64,000 nt of DNA from Nymphaea colorata (Eukaryota; Streptophyta; Magnoliopsida; Nymphaeales; Nymphaeaceae). Position 1 is the stretch's first letter, and the number at the start of each line of letters is the position of its first letter. Where the stretch lies: NCBI RefSeq assembly GCF_008831285.2, contig NC_045141.1:12944106-13008105 (forward strand). Direction: 5' to 3'. Made by a program: the position numbers and the translations under genes. Below the pieces are notes generated by a model. The model ran no database searches and was not told where the DNA came from. It worked only from the letters and a program-made list of their open reading frames with translations. Positions 11,977-25,500 of this stretch are shown here, in pieces.

Positions 11977-14900
11977 ATGGTGTCTCCCTCGGAGACCGGT
12001 CAGGCGGGTACACCACCTCCCTCGGCCCCAGATTCTTCATCATCCGCTCCTCCGTCGCCGCCACCAGCAGCACCACAATCATCACAATCGCCATCACCAC
12101 CGCAATCACCACCACCACCGCAATCACCATCACCACCACCACTACCACCATCAGCAACAGCGTCAGAATCAGTAACACCAATAGCACGAAAGACAACAGC
12201 GGAAGCAGCATTAGAAACAATAGCGTCGGCGACGACAGCAGGAACAACGACAGTGGTCGTCGCTACGGGGGCGGTGACAATGGCAGATTCGTCGAATCCT
12301 TCGTGGTTCACTCCTAAAAGGTATGCCTTTTACTTTCCGCTGGTTCCTGGATTTTTTTTGTTTCAAAATTTTTGACGCCTTGTTTTTTACAATTCCTAGC
12401 GATTATTGGCATCATTTACCCCCCGGTGGATTCTGGGCTCCCATGCGTCTCTATCTCTTTCTGGGTTTTGGTTTCGTTGGAAAGATTAAAGGCGATTGAA
12501 TGTGTTTCTGATTCCGGCATGTTGTTTTGTCAGTTTTTTGTGTTGGGGTTGGGCTCTTTTCCTGTTGGGGATGCTCTCACCCGTTATTGTCATTGTAAAT
12601 CGGCTCTTGATGGTGTTGGGGAGGATTCTGACGATCTTGTTTAATCATGGCCCCTTCATGATATTAATTTGATTAATCGTGCCCCACCGATTAAGTTCAT
12701 GTCGTCGGTCGAGGGTATCCCGTTTGAGATGGTAGTCATTATTAGGCACATGATTCTATTTTTTAACTGGAGCTATCGCCTTGGTAAGAAAGGGAAAACT
12801 TATTGCGAGGAACACAGGAGTACAAAAGATTTTGAAATTCTTATTATCGGGGAAGAAAACAGAATTTTCGTTGTTAATTGTTAATACAACCAGCAAGCCC
12901 ATTGGCAGGAAGCAGGCCGGGATACGTCATCTTGCTAGAGTTAGGACGTAAGAACTGCTAGCTACATTTGTTAGCACTAATCAGAGATGAAGTTGAAGTA
13001 CTATTAACTATGAGACAATTTAAGAATTTGCACTCCCATAGCAGGACTTTGCAAGGGCAAACACGTTTCTTTCCACTATCTGCCACTTGCTGTCCTCCTG
13101 CTGCGGGTATATCATATATTTACTCATATAGATGCGGCGCTTGTTTTCTTTCCCTCTTCCAATGCGTTTCAATGGGTTTTTTGTTCTTTCAAAGTTAATA
13201 TCTCCGTGGAGGTGGATTAATTGAATTTAACCGAAATTTTATTGTTTCATGTGGACTTCTCTTTCATTTATGTTTTGTTACATGTGAGGTCGTCTGATAT
13301 GGGTTTAGCATGGTTTATCTGCCTCACTTGTTTCTCAAGACAGAGAAAAGAAAAGAACAACTAAGAGTTGGATAACCTTCAGTTTTTCTCTTCCTTTCTT
13401 TTTCCAATTTATAGTTGTCAATGGATGGGTGATTCTTTCTTCTTTCAGGTTGCTTGCTATATTTTGTGTGATCAACATGCTCAACTATGTTGATCGAGGA
13501 GCAATAGCAAGCAATGGTGTGAATGGAACCCGCAGAACTTGTACAGATGGCATATGCACAAAGGGTACTGGAATTCAGTAAGTTCTTTTTCCTTTCTTGA
13601 ATACACCTGTCAGTCTTTCCTGCAATAAATGTTGCTTTGATTTTCTCATCTTTTATCTAGTGTCTAGTGAACATTTTTGAGGTCTATGTAACTCCCATAG
13701 ACAAACCTGATCTTATATTTCATTTCTGCGGTTTTGAATTTTGATTACATATATTCCATGCTAGGATTTTGTTTTCAAACAGTTCAGACGCTAACTAGTA
13801 TTGTATTTAGTGGGTGGTCTGGAATGAAATTCTTTTCTTATAATGGAGTTCATTTTGTTGAACTGTTGACACAGGGGTGCTTTTAACTTGAATTATTTTG
13901 AAGACGGTGTTCTATCCTCAGCATTTATGGTTGGACTCCTTGTGGCTTCTCCAATTTTTGCATCTTTAGCAAAGACGTACGTAACTTTCTCGAGCTCTTT
14001 AGCAGTACAAGATCACATTAAGGCCGTTATATCTGGTTGCAGCTAATTGCTTGCTAAAAGTCATATACTGTTTGGATGTGTTACAAGTTCTGCATGCACA
14101 TAAACGACAACTTTAAGTCTTTAATCTTCAGTCTGCTTCTTAGGCATGTCTATCATATTGAAATTCTTATTCAGCCCACTACAAGGTACTGGTTCAGCCC
14201 TCACCTGCATCTTGGTAGAGAGAAAACCTAGAAAGTCTTCTAAATTTTAAAGGTTTTTTTTTTTAGGATAATATTTGTTATATATATATATATATGTAAG
14301 AAATGATAAAAATGTGCATGCATAAAGAGTTTTTTAATGGAAAAGTTAGAAACTGAAAAATGGAAACACGATTTCAAATACTGGACATGTTTGAATTTTG
14401 CACAAATTTATCACTATATCCTTATAAAAAGTTGCATAAGATCTTTTCAGAGTGACCATATATTTGAAGTTGAAGACGTCCATCTTTCTATGGGCTAATG
14501 GCATCCACGATCTATGTATGGTTCCTCCCATACATGGAACTGTTTTCTTTACCCTTAAAACAGAGGTAGACATGCCTCTGGCAGGTTTCAAAAGAGTCCA
14601 CGTTCTTACTTTTAATTGACATTAGAACTATCTCTGTGTATGCATGGTAATATGCCATTAAATTTAATTTTTTTACTCTACTAACCTGAGTCAGGTTATA
14701 CAAGCCAAAGACCACTATTAAAGTTATAAAAAATGACTGGGTCATGGTATAGAACTTTATTTCTTTTACAAATCCTCAATATGTTTTCATGTTTTCTAAA
14801 CCATAAAATTCGCTAGATTTTATAAACATAGAGTAATTCAAAAATGAAAATTCTGTGAGGAAGAGTTCCTCAGAATGAGATGAGATTTATGATGATGATA

Positions 14901-17900
14901 TCAAGATAAAGATAAAATATTTCAAATAGCTGAACATTAAAGATACCAAATATTTCTTGGTATTTTATTGGCATTTACAAATATTGGTATATAATAAGTA
15001 GATTTTCAAGATTCTGTGTGTATATGTAACTCTTACAGTTGTAACTGCCATGATCTTCCATGCTTCAGGTGAAGTGTCTTTAATTTGTTCTCATTAGATT
15101 CACCCATACAACTTGTTAGAATGATTCTCATCTACGGACAAAGCAAACATAAGAAAATGGGTTTGCAAGAACTGTTTTGACTGTCGCCCTCACTCGCTGT
15201 TTCTCTATTGCATGTAAAAGTTAATTTCTCATGCTATGATAATCAAAATCACTTGCAAGAATTGTTTGCATTTGAGAGTTAAACCAAATCACGTATTCCA
15301 CTGCAATCATGATCTAAATGAATTCAATTGTCTTCAGAATGTATTTTCATATATCGAGTTCAAACAAATTAACCAATTTCTTTTTTGTTTTTGTGTGAAG
15401 AGATGTTATTCTACTTGTTCTGTTCTTTATGGCTAGGCACAATCTTGTCTTGGTTCTTGGAAACTTTGCATCTTGTGCTTGTAGGTCTCTAATGCAGACA
15501 AAAAACTAGGGTTGGGGTCCGCTAAAATTTCTGCCATGCCAATATCACAGGATACAGGCTATAAGACACTGGTATTGTATGATATGGGCCCTGTAACATA
15601 TGAGACATGTAGGATTTTGATACCCTTGAAACGAATGTGATATGCACTCTAAAAGTTACATTATGTATGTCACACATTACACACTGATACACACAACATT
15701 GATTATAATCTCATTCTGTCTTCTGTATCTAGTTGTAATCAACATTTATGTATGTGTATGATTGTGCTTTTGATTCATATGCATATGTATTCCATGTTAC
15801 TGTAGTTTTTTGTTTATATCCAATGGTTTTCTATTTGGATCTGCACATTGCCTAATTCAACGTAAGCTGCATGTTTCCAACTTTCCAGACTTCAGTTTAT
15901 TATTTTTGTTGACAAGAATTTCATGCTTTCTTGGCTTAGGACTTGTACATGTCATTTTACAACAAATTGTCGACAGTTCTTCACTTCAGACTGCCTTGAT
16001 CTTCTACTTTGCAGGCATAATCCATTTAGACTGATTGGAGTTGGATTGTCAGTCTGGACGTTTGCGGCAGCTGGTTGCGGTTGTTCTTTTAATTTTTGGT
16101 CCATCACAATTTTCCGCATGTACGTCTGTTTCTGCAACCCCTTCTTGCTGTACAAAATCTATGAATGATTTTTAATGTACTTTTCATGGTTATATTTTTT
16201 TTTCTGAAAAAAAAAATCATGTTTGAGCTGCTTGATATCACAGGTTAGTTGGTGTTGGTGAGGCCTCGTTCATAAGTTTGGCTGCTCCTTTTATCGATGA
16301 TAATGCCCCTCCTTCTCAGGTTAAGTTATTTTTTTATCTTTGCTTCTCCCAGGAACTACAATTTAGTATTTTAATGTTCTTAGAGAGAGAACTAAGCTTT
16401 GAAGTTTATGGCTCGTCCCAACTAGAGATGAAATGTCTTGGAGTTCTGGTTACCAACCTGAATGTGACCTGATTACTTAGGTTTGCTAATGAATGTAGAA
16501 ACCAAGTGCAGGTCGGCTGTGCAGTCTTGCATTTGATTCTTTGGCAGTATTCAGATTAGAGCCAAGATCCCAAATCTGACTAGGACATGGCTTTGGTTTT
16601 AATGTATTCCATGTGGGTCCAAATCTAAGCCTAAGCCTAGTTATGCAAAATCTGGTTAAATTGAAGATAGTAATGCCTAGATCCATGTGCAACCTCGTGT
16701 TACCTGTAAAATTTTATCCTTGGACTTCATGCTTGTACCATGCGGGATGCTATTTCCTGAAAGCACAGAGTCAGTCAGCTCGTCCAGCATCTTGATGGGC
16801 GAATCACCTAATTGGTTATAAAATAACTGGAACATTCATGCATCATATCCTGGAAAATTCCTTTGATTCATGTTGGACAATGAAATTGATTTTCTTCCTC
16901 TTTCTTGGAATACCTGCGTTGATTCTAAATTTTTCTTTTTCTCCTTTGAGATTTTTGTCAGAAAACTGCATGGCTTGCCATATTCTATATGTGTATTCCA
17001 ACTGGAATTGCACTGGGCTATGTATATGGAGGCTTGGTAAGTTCTTTACCTGACCAAATTTGCTTAAACCCTTTCTAATTATGCTGTAAGTTCTGCATTT
17101 GTTACATAATTTACTCAGTTGTTACTTCTACTTAAATTTTTTTTCATAATAATGTAGGAACATGCCTTTTTCTAATATCTAATGGCTTCTTCTTTTGTTT
17201 CTGATGATCTGGAATGCCTTTTTCCTAAGGTGAAGTTAAATACTTATAAGCATTGCAAAATGCAAGGCCAATCCAGCCTGATGTTTCTCACAATCTCTTG
17301 TTGTTCTAGAAGCTTTAAATGTTTCACACAATCTCTTGTTGTTCTAGAAGCTTTAAGCCCTTAGTTGTCCTGTATATTTAGATGAATGTGCACAAATATC
17401 TAATTAGTGAAGGACTGAAGGGGTGCCTGTGTTTCATTTTGCCTTCCTTTATGAAATTTTACTGATTTTGAACATCTTGGGCACCTAGATAATAATTATA
17501 TAAATCCAACCTATGTCTCATGGGTGCTTTATTTTTCAAGCTACATCCATGTTGTGTTGACATGGGTGGAGCTCCTACTGTCCTACATGTACCTAAGCAC
17601 GGTCAACACGCATCAGGTGCGGTCACTGCACTAGTTCATATTTATCATTTTTGGACGTGCACCCCGATTTGCATCAAATGTGAGTCATGTGCAGTCAACT
17701 AGCGTGCTGTTCATTTTTTTCTTTTTTCAATCATTTGTTACACAAATATTAAAGTGTAAGGGTTAGGGCTCGATCAAGACACTCAGTTGAAGCCCTTTCC
17801 TTGTTCCACTTCGGTGTGTGCTCCTTCCGGTGATCTTCACCACCTTCCGGCGACTATTCACCGGCATTCTCCATCACTGTCAGGCTCCCGCACTGGCAGC

Positions 17901-19649
17901 AATGTTCGAGCTTTCTTTGGCAAATAACATGCAGTTGATCTCCAGTACAGCCGCCGCTTCTTTTTCAGTGCTCATGCCTTTATCATTTTTCTGGCGACTG
18001 ATGTTCATGTTCAGTCATTAGGCTTTTCATTGGCAGCTCTCAGACTCCAGTTTAAACTGTCCTCTTTTTATTGTTTCCACTCAGACGTTATCGATTTTGT
18101 TTTCAGAAGGACTGTTTATCGTTGTGGTTTGTTAGGGATTTTTGTTCGATCAATCTTTTAATCTGTTCCCTTAGTTTTTTTTTTATTTTTTTATTTTCTG
18201 TAAAAAAATCATGTGTAATGGGCCGCTGTTTACTGCTAGTCTGCTACTGCAAGTCTGTTTTGAAGTTCTTATTTGCAGAGTGCTTTTTATTGTGAACCTA
18301 TGATAGTGTGATGTATCATACTGTTACTGCAACTGTTTTTTTTATTTGTAGTGTTTTTTTAATTGTGAAACTGTGATGTATCGTTTCTGTTGGCTTGTGT
18401 TTGTGTTTTTGCTTGTTTGCAGTGTGTTACGAGTTACAACTTTTTGTTTTTTTTTTTTTTCATATTTGTAACTATGTTGTCTTAATTCTTATCATGGTAT
18501 ACAGTTCTCACTTCTCAAATCTCATGTTATGTTTTAAAATTTTATTATGTTAATAAATAATAACACTGTATAGTGTACAGGGTATCATTGCAGTGTTTTT
18601 TTAATTGTGAAACTGTGATGTATCGTTTCTGTTGGCTTGTGTTTGTGTTTTTGCTTGTTTGCAGTGTGTTACGAGTTACAACTTTTTGTTTTTTTTTTTC
18701 ATATTTGTAACTATGTTGTCTTAATTCTTATCATGGTATACAGTTCTCACTTCTCAAATCTCATGTTATGTTTTAAAATTTTATTATGTTAATAAATAAT
18801 AACACTGTATAGTGTACAGGGTATCAATATCATGTATGTTTAGTTTTTTCTGTTTAGATTATGTATTCATATAGAATTTGGTATTTGGTAATCTAAATTT
18901 TGAACTTGTCATTTGATAGTTCTGCTATTTAGAGACAATTTTGTGGCATATATTACTTATACCCTCACTGCAACCCCACACCCAAATTTGCATCCGCACC
19001 CATGTGACATAGAATCCACCTTCATAGAAATCTGACATTTTACTCCCACTTTGCAGTGTGACCTATATTTTCACAAATTTTCAGATTTTCTTCATCATAA
19101 ACACTGTAAGGTCACAGGCGACACAAAGACAATATGTACCTTCTGTTTCTTCAATACCTGCCAAATCACTAGGGCCCAGTTTGATGGATAGTTGACCAAC
19201 TTAGTCGACTAGTCAAGGACTACTTCATTGACCGACTAGTCCTTGTGTTGGTAAGTCACATTTGGTTTGCATTTCCAGTGTCATCAATATTGGTGCATAT
19301 CAGCCCATATTTGTTGATGCACATGTCGGCCCCTCATTGCAACAATGCCGGGTCCAACATGGTACTTCATAAATATTGACCAATATAAAACCAGTTTGGG
19401 CCATATTGTCCTTCATTTGCTTAGTCAGCCCGTATCAGAATAATAGTTAAACGTTAACGTTTTGATCTTAAAGTTTATTTATTTTTTATGCCTGATACTG
19501 CCTGATATAAGGATGATACTTATCATCTTTTGAGGGTGAAGCTGATATGCTGACATTGTTTTTTACCTTTTTTCTTACAAAACATCTTTAGGAAATATTG
19601 TTGCCTTTTCTCTTTTGTCTTTGTGTCATTTGCATAATAATTTTTTAAC

Positions 19650-19703
<54 letters not shown>

Positions 19704-22511
19704 CTATCTGATCTTTGTATTCCCAAAGGCCAAAACAGATGTTCAAAAAATAAAGTAGAACATTCCAGTCCTGGTGTTTTCCTTTTTTGCTTTAGATTTC
19801 TTGTTCATGATCTTTCAACTGTTATTTAGATCTTTTCTCTAGAACTATTTTTGAAGTGTTATTCCACTGCAAAAGCACTTGTGAAGATTTTAGGTAATAA
19901 CCCAGTCTAAAACTGGACTGGGTGCACATGAATCGCCCCAAACTTGGCACAGTTCTTGCAAGGCCCGGCTTGTGCTCAGCTTGGGCCTATGTCGACCAGC
20001 TCAAGCTCCTTAATTAGTTTAATGTACGAGCCAAGCCATTATCTGAGCCTATGGCTGAGCTTAGGTTGAGCCATGCACTCACCTGGGCCAAATAAAAAGG
20101 TTAAACTTTTTCAAGTACACTGTACCTATGGATTCAATCATGGAACATGCAATTTCAAAGTCCACAGAGACACCCACTGGGCCAATGCCAGCTGAGTTAT
20201 TGATATGGGAACAACTCTTATAAGTATTCCTTGAGTACGTGTAACTTGACCTGTTTAGTTGCTTGAGGTAGACTATTGGCTTGAATTTGACTTGTTTAAC
20301 AAAGGGTCGAGCTGGACCTGAGCTTATGCAAGTTAAGCTCATATTACTTGGCTCATTGTGCAGCCTTAGGTGGATGCGGTCTTGCCTATTAACTAGTTAT
20401 GGTTCATACTCAAATAGATTAAACCACAATGCTTGATGGTATAGAATAGTAGAAGACAAGTATATACGAGGCTGATGAAATTTTTCAAAATCTTAGATGT
20501 AGGGTGATTCTCAAGCCCCTCTCAAAACATGAGATGTTACAAAATGTCCCCCTTATGTAGCACATGTTTTTTCATGTTAGACCCCATATTTGAGTGTTAA
20601 CTTTGCTCTAATTCTGAAGGCAACAAGTCAAAGCAAAAACTAGTCGTAGAACCTGCTAATTTCTCCCTTAACCGTCTCTAGTTCACATAATAAACAGATC
20701 ATGTAGTAGGACACTAGGTAATATGGCACGTAGGTACATAAGGCCCACAAGATTTCTCAAATTTTTAGATGATTCCTCCATGTCACGGATGTTACATTCT
20801 TCTGTAATAGTTTTGAAGGTTTAATGAATATAACCTGTTTATATATTGGTAGGTTGGAGGCTATACTAATTGGCGAGTAGCATTCTGGGTAGAGGCATGC
20901 TTGATGCTTCCATTTGCTATTCTTGGATTTGTGATTAGGCCTCTGCAATTGAAAGGTGCAGAATTTCTCATCTGCAAATTCAATGATTCTTCATCATCTC
21001 TTATCATTATCAGCATGACTCAACTTTGAAATACACTTTCAGCTTGACCTTATTTGTTCTTACAGGCTTTTTTCCATCTTCAAAATCTTCAATTATGCCA
21101 AGCGTTCAAGAGGCATTGGTAGACAGCAAAGGTAGAAAGCTGCAGCTCCAATATGTTAGTGCAGTATCTTATTTTTCCTGTTAGTCTTTTATGGATCTTT
21201 TGTGCGTACTTCTAGATGGAGGAGTAAAGGTTGATGGGGATGCTTCTACTGCGAGTGATGATAGGAGCAAGAAGAAGTCATCTTTGTATGTGTCTCCTTG
21301 TGCTTATGTATAAATTCATGCATGTAGGTGTGTTACTTCTTACGGTTGTGCTTGTGGTTGCATACTTGCATGTCTTCTGAAGTTTGTATTTGTGGTATTG
21401 CATGTCAAGTGTGAAACACACTTCCAAATTGGTTACTTTCTAGTGTTTAGGTATCTAATGAAAGCCATAAATGCTGTAGCTATTGCTGGATTGTAGTTTA
21501 TATATGGATGTAGTAACTGGTAATATAAGGCACCTGCTAATGGTAATCTCCACAGTAGAGTAATAATTTCTCCTTTATGTGAAATTGCCATGTATAAAGA
21601 GCAGTTGATGTCACTCAGTGGTGGCACTGTTTGTTACATTGATTGCAATCTTGTAGCTACCCTAATGTGGTTCCATTATAAACAGCCCTAGTAGTTGGCT
21701 ATTTTTTTCCATGCTGTTGGTCTCTATCTATGTCACAGTGACACTACACTTTGGGTGCTTGCACCCTTGTTGATATGATGTAGATGCTGCTAGAGTGTGG
21801 CCCTAAAAAAAAAAGGGAAAATAGAGGAGGAAAGAGGAGGAGGAGAGGAAGAAAAAGGAAAAATATTTTTTGTTTTAAACCTCCTTTTTGTTACTATTTT
21901 CAAAAAGAGCCTTGTTTTCCTTGTTTTTCCATCATCTCTTTTTTCAATTTCTCATTTTTAACTCTCTCTCTCTCTCTCTCTCCCACAATGCACACACACA
22001 CATCACATTCAAAAATAAGAAATCAGAGATTCAAAATAACATAATAAGCATCCATCACAATTTTAAACTTGAAAATTTTATAAAATCTTAGGACTTAGAG
22101 TCTTAGGACTTAGATTTTTCATAAGTTCAACACATATAGTTATCACCTTTCATGGTTCAACAATAATATCTCCCAAATCGATGAATCCTCAGTGATTTTT
22201 TGATAAAAATGGGCTAAATCTCTCCCTCCCACGTTTCTTGGAGTCTTTAGACACAAGAAGAGAGAGAGGGAGGAGTGTTTAAAGTTAAAAACATAATGCA
22301 AAAAGGGGCCGTCAGGCCCCTTTTTTGTGTTTTTCCCCGTATTGTACGATACGGGCGATACGCTTATGATACACAAGTGTATTGTGTATCGTAAGCGTCC
22401 CGTATAAATTTTCTAAACCTATACGCCTATACGATACGTGGATAACATTGATTTATATCACTTGTTTATTTAAATGTTGCTTTCATTTTGATTTTTTTTT
22501 TGTGTTGTTTT

Positions 22512-22560
<49 letters not shown>

Positions 22561-25500
22561 TGTATATATATATATGCCTTTGTACCCACGTTTTCTAAAG
22601 TTGCCATGTTTGTACCCATATCTCCATACCCATACCTGAACTATACTTGTACCCATGTGACTTAGGCCAAAACAAAAAAGAAGCCAAAAAAGGTAAATAA
22701 ATGCATTTTTAGTCTTTCTGACATTTTTTATTTCTTCTCATTTTTTTGCATTTTATATTTACGATTTTTTAAATACTTTTAAATTTGTCGAGATTTTTCC
22801 TGAGATTTTCAACTTTGTATATTATACCCGAGAAAAATCTCTCCGTTTAAAAGCTGTAAATGATGTTTGTGACCATGCTTAGATCTAATGTATGGCTCCA
22901 TTGAACGATATACCCTTAAGATGAATTGCATTTGCCATTTTTTTTCCCATTACCATCATTAACTAGATCTGCAGATATCAATCATTTTTGTCCTAGTAAC
23001 TTGGATCCCTTTATCACATCTCTGTAGCCGTCCATAAAATATTGTGAAGGCCAATAAACTTGTTATTTAATGTCTTATCATGCTTATTTTAGGTCCAACG
23101 GTGCATCAAAGGTTATGAAGCAAGTTTCGAGGTTCTGGGGTGATCTAAAAGTACTTCTGGCTGACAAGGTCTACGTTGTAAATGTTTTAGGTACTTGTTT
23201 CTGTCTGTCACTCCAACATTATTTCTATCTTTGCATGCATAAGAAATCATAAGATCATGGCCAATTTTGTTGAACCACCATTCTGCCATAATAAATGGTC
23301 ATTTATCTGCAGTTTTGCACATTTATGCATGGAACTGTAGACTCTGAATTTGTCCATATAACTTTATTCCTTACTTGTTGCTCCTGATGTTTACTGAACC
23401 ATTCTGTCATTATAAATGGCAGTCTACATGCTGTTATGTATATTTGTGCACTATGCAGATCACAAATTGTATCCATGTAACTGCATTCTTCATTTTTTTA
23501 GTTCTTTGGTAGAATTTAATTCTTGTGAGCTTCTATTCCAAGTAAAACTTGAAAAACTGTTCTGTTCTTTTCTAATTGAATGATTATACTTTGTAAGTAA
23601 AGCCAAAAAGTAAAACATGAGAAACTGTTCTGTTCTTGTTTACATGACAGATTAAGTGATGCCTTAGTTTGATACACAAAAGAAAACAGGTCATTCTTGT
23701 TTACAGACTGGACAATGCTTGCATAATGCATATCTTATAGACTATTTCAGTTATAGACCTTATAGACTCGTTCTTTTGAATCATTTCAAACAAAAATAAT
23801 ATGAAATCAGTTCATATAATATACATTATAAGTTTACAACAGATTGTACATATAACATACAATATACATATAATACACAAAACACCCTCACAAATGAGAA
23901 AATAAATCTGTATTCAGGTTGCAAAAGTGAGGTCTGCATGTATTTTTCTAATTACTAGACATGCACTAAACAAGAGAAACTGGTGCTCTTTTTACCATAA
24001 ACCTAGGTTTTAGACCACATAAGATATATACAAAAATTCATTGGTTTCATAGAATATGTACTTAACGTATGGCTGGAATTTCCACTTGATGAGTTGATAT
24101 AGAATATGTAATTAACATACAACAAACTATACTTAAAGAACAAAGATTATATAATATAACTGCCTAGAATATAAGTATATACGGTATAACAGTGTATAAT
24201 AAAATTACATGACTTAATTTGGAGGGAAGGTGATTTTTCACCTTCCCATGGACTAGGCGTGCTAGCGCCTAGTCCAGCCTAGGCACACCTAGGCACCAGT
24301 CTAACACCTGTCCCCTAAGTTATGGACTTAGGCAACGGGTGTGGAGAGTCTGAAACTCTGCCACATAGGCCCTAAATGCCATATATGTGTTAGCCACTGC
24401 CTGCTAACTTCCACCTGCAACCAGAAATACTCACACAAACACATGGCCCTAACCCAGTTAGAGCGACCCTCACCAGAGGATATTCTCTCTTGCATCGATT
24501 ACCCCCTTGCGCCCTCCCAATTCTGTTATTTAAAGCTATTTTTCCGGGTCAACCCAGTAGACCTGATCCAGACCCGATTTTAGAACCAAAACCTGGACAC
24601 TAACATTACTCCTCCCTTCCAAAAGCACATTGTCCTCAAGGTCTGATGAACCAAATCAAATGCTGACAGACAAGAGTCCTCCAATGGCTACAGCCAACTA
24701 GGGCTGTAGCTAATAGTAACAACATGGCTCGACAATAGCCATGAATATGATAGTGTAAAGATACATTTGAAAGTCAGCTTCTCCTGCTTAAAAACTTCCT
24801 CCAAGTTGGCATGAGACAGTACTGCCAATAATGGCAAACCAGCTATTGGGTTATTGGAATATGCATTCCTTAGCTTTCTTGTTTTATATTTGAAAAGCTG
24901 TGGTTGAGGCCTGCATTTGGATTTGGTGCAAAATTTGCCAGCTCTAGAAGATGAGGTAACGACAAGTGGGTAGTATTCTGAAGCAGTCGGTCTAGGAACT
25001 TCTCAATTATTTAGTCTGGTGAAATGATTTGAGCAACTCTTGTACCAGTTTAGGTCGGTCCCACCTGGTAGCTTTTTCCTTTCCTTGAGATATCTCAAAT
25101 TCCTCAATAGACAGTGCATAAAGTTTGTCGACAAACATCTTAAAAATTGCCTCCACCTTCTCATCAATCCATCCAGGGTCCTTCACAGTGGACTGAATAA
25201 TAAACTGCAGTCCTTGAATTCCAGAGTCATTCCTCTGCATTAGCATCACAATGTAACCAAGCTGCTCAATTGTACGGGGCTGATGGAACGCTGGCTGCTT
25301 TGCAACAAGAACAATGAGCTGAAGCTTTGTATGTAGTACCAAAACATCCGGATCAACCGGAACATAGAATAATAGTGCAGAATTCTGATTATCTTGGTTA
25401 AGGCATTGAATGGAGTAGAAATGGCTTCTTGCAGCCTGAAGTTTGACAATTCTATTTGTCAAGAACTGTGAAGCAAACAAAGTCTTGCATATCTGTTCTG

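Larger units (their letters stand above)
17037..20852 (+). other. Spinster intron 6 (3.8 kb)
   Basis: Holds a 30-bp direct duplication (17289-17318 and 17327-17356), a 242-bp tandem duplication (18351-18830), a 50-bp GA microsatellite (19652-19701) and a GC-richer stretch around 19905-20080 with words resembling the family at 9842 and 39312. No coding content supported. Confidence 0.6.
21286..23092 (+). other. Spinster intron 9 (1.8 kb)
   Basis: Contains a CT tract (21962-21982), an imperfect hairpin (22349-22405) and a CA microsatellite (22513-22556). Nothing coding is supported. Confidence 0.6.

Noticed and set aside
11861-12175. His/Asn-rich and hydrophobic open frames overlapping Spinster exon 1 on both strands
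   Set aside because: They are shadow translations of the CAC/CCA/TCA repeat. The frame used by the Spinster gene is the one that continues into conserved exons.
19905-20350. A third copy of the GC-ended repeat family
   Set aside because: It shares CCCGGCTTG and GGGCCTA-type words, but I could not align ends or the TA core to the copies at 9842 and 39312.
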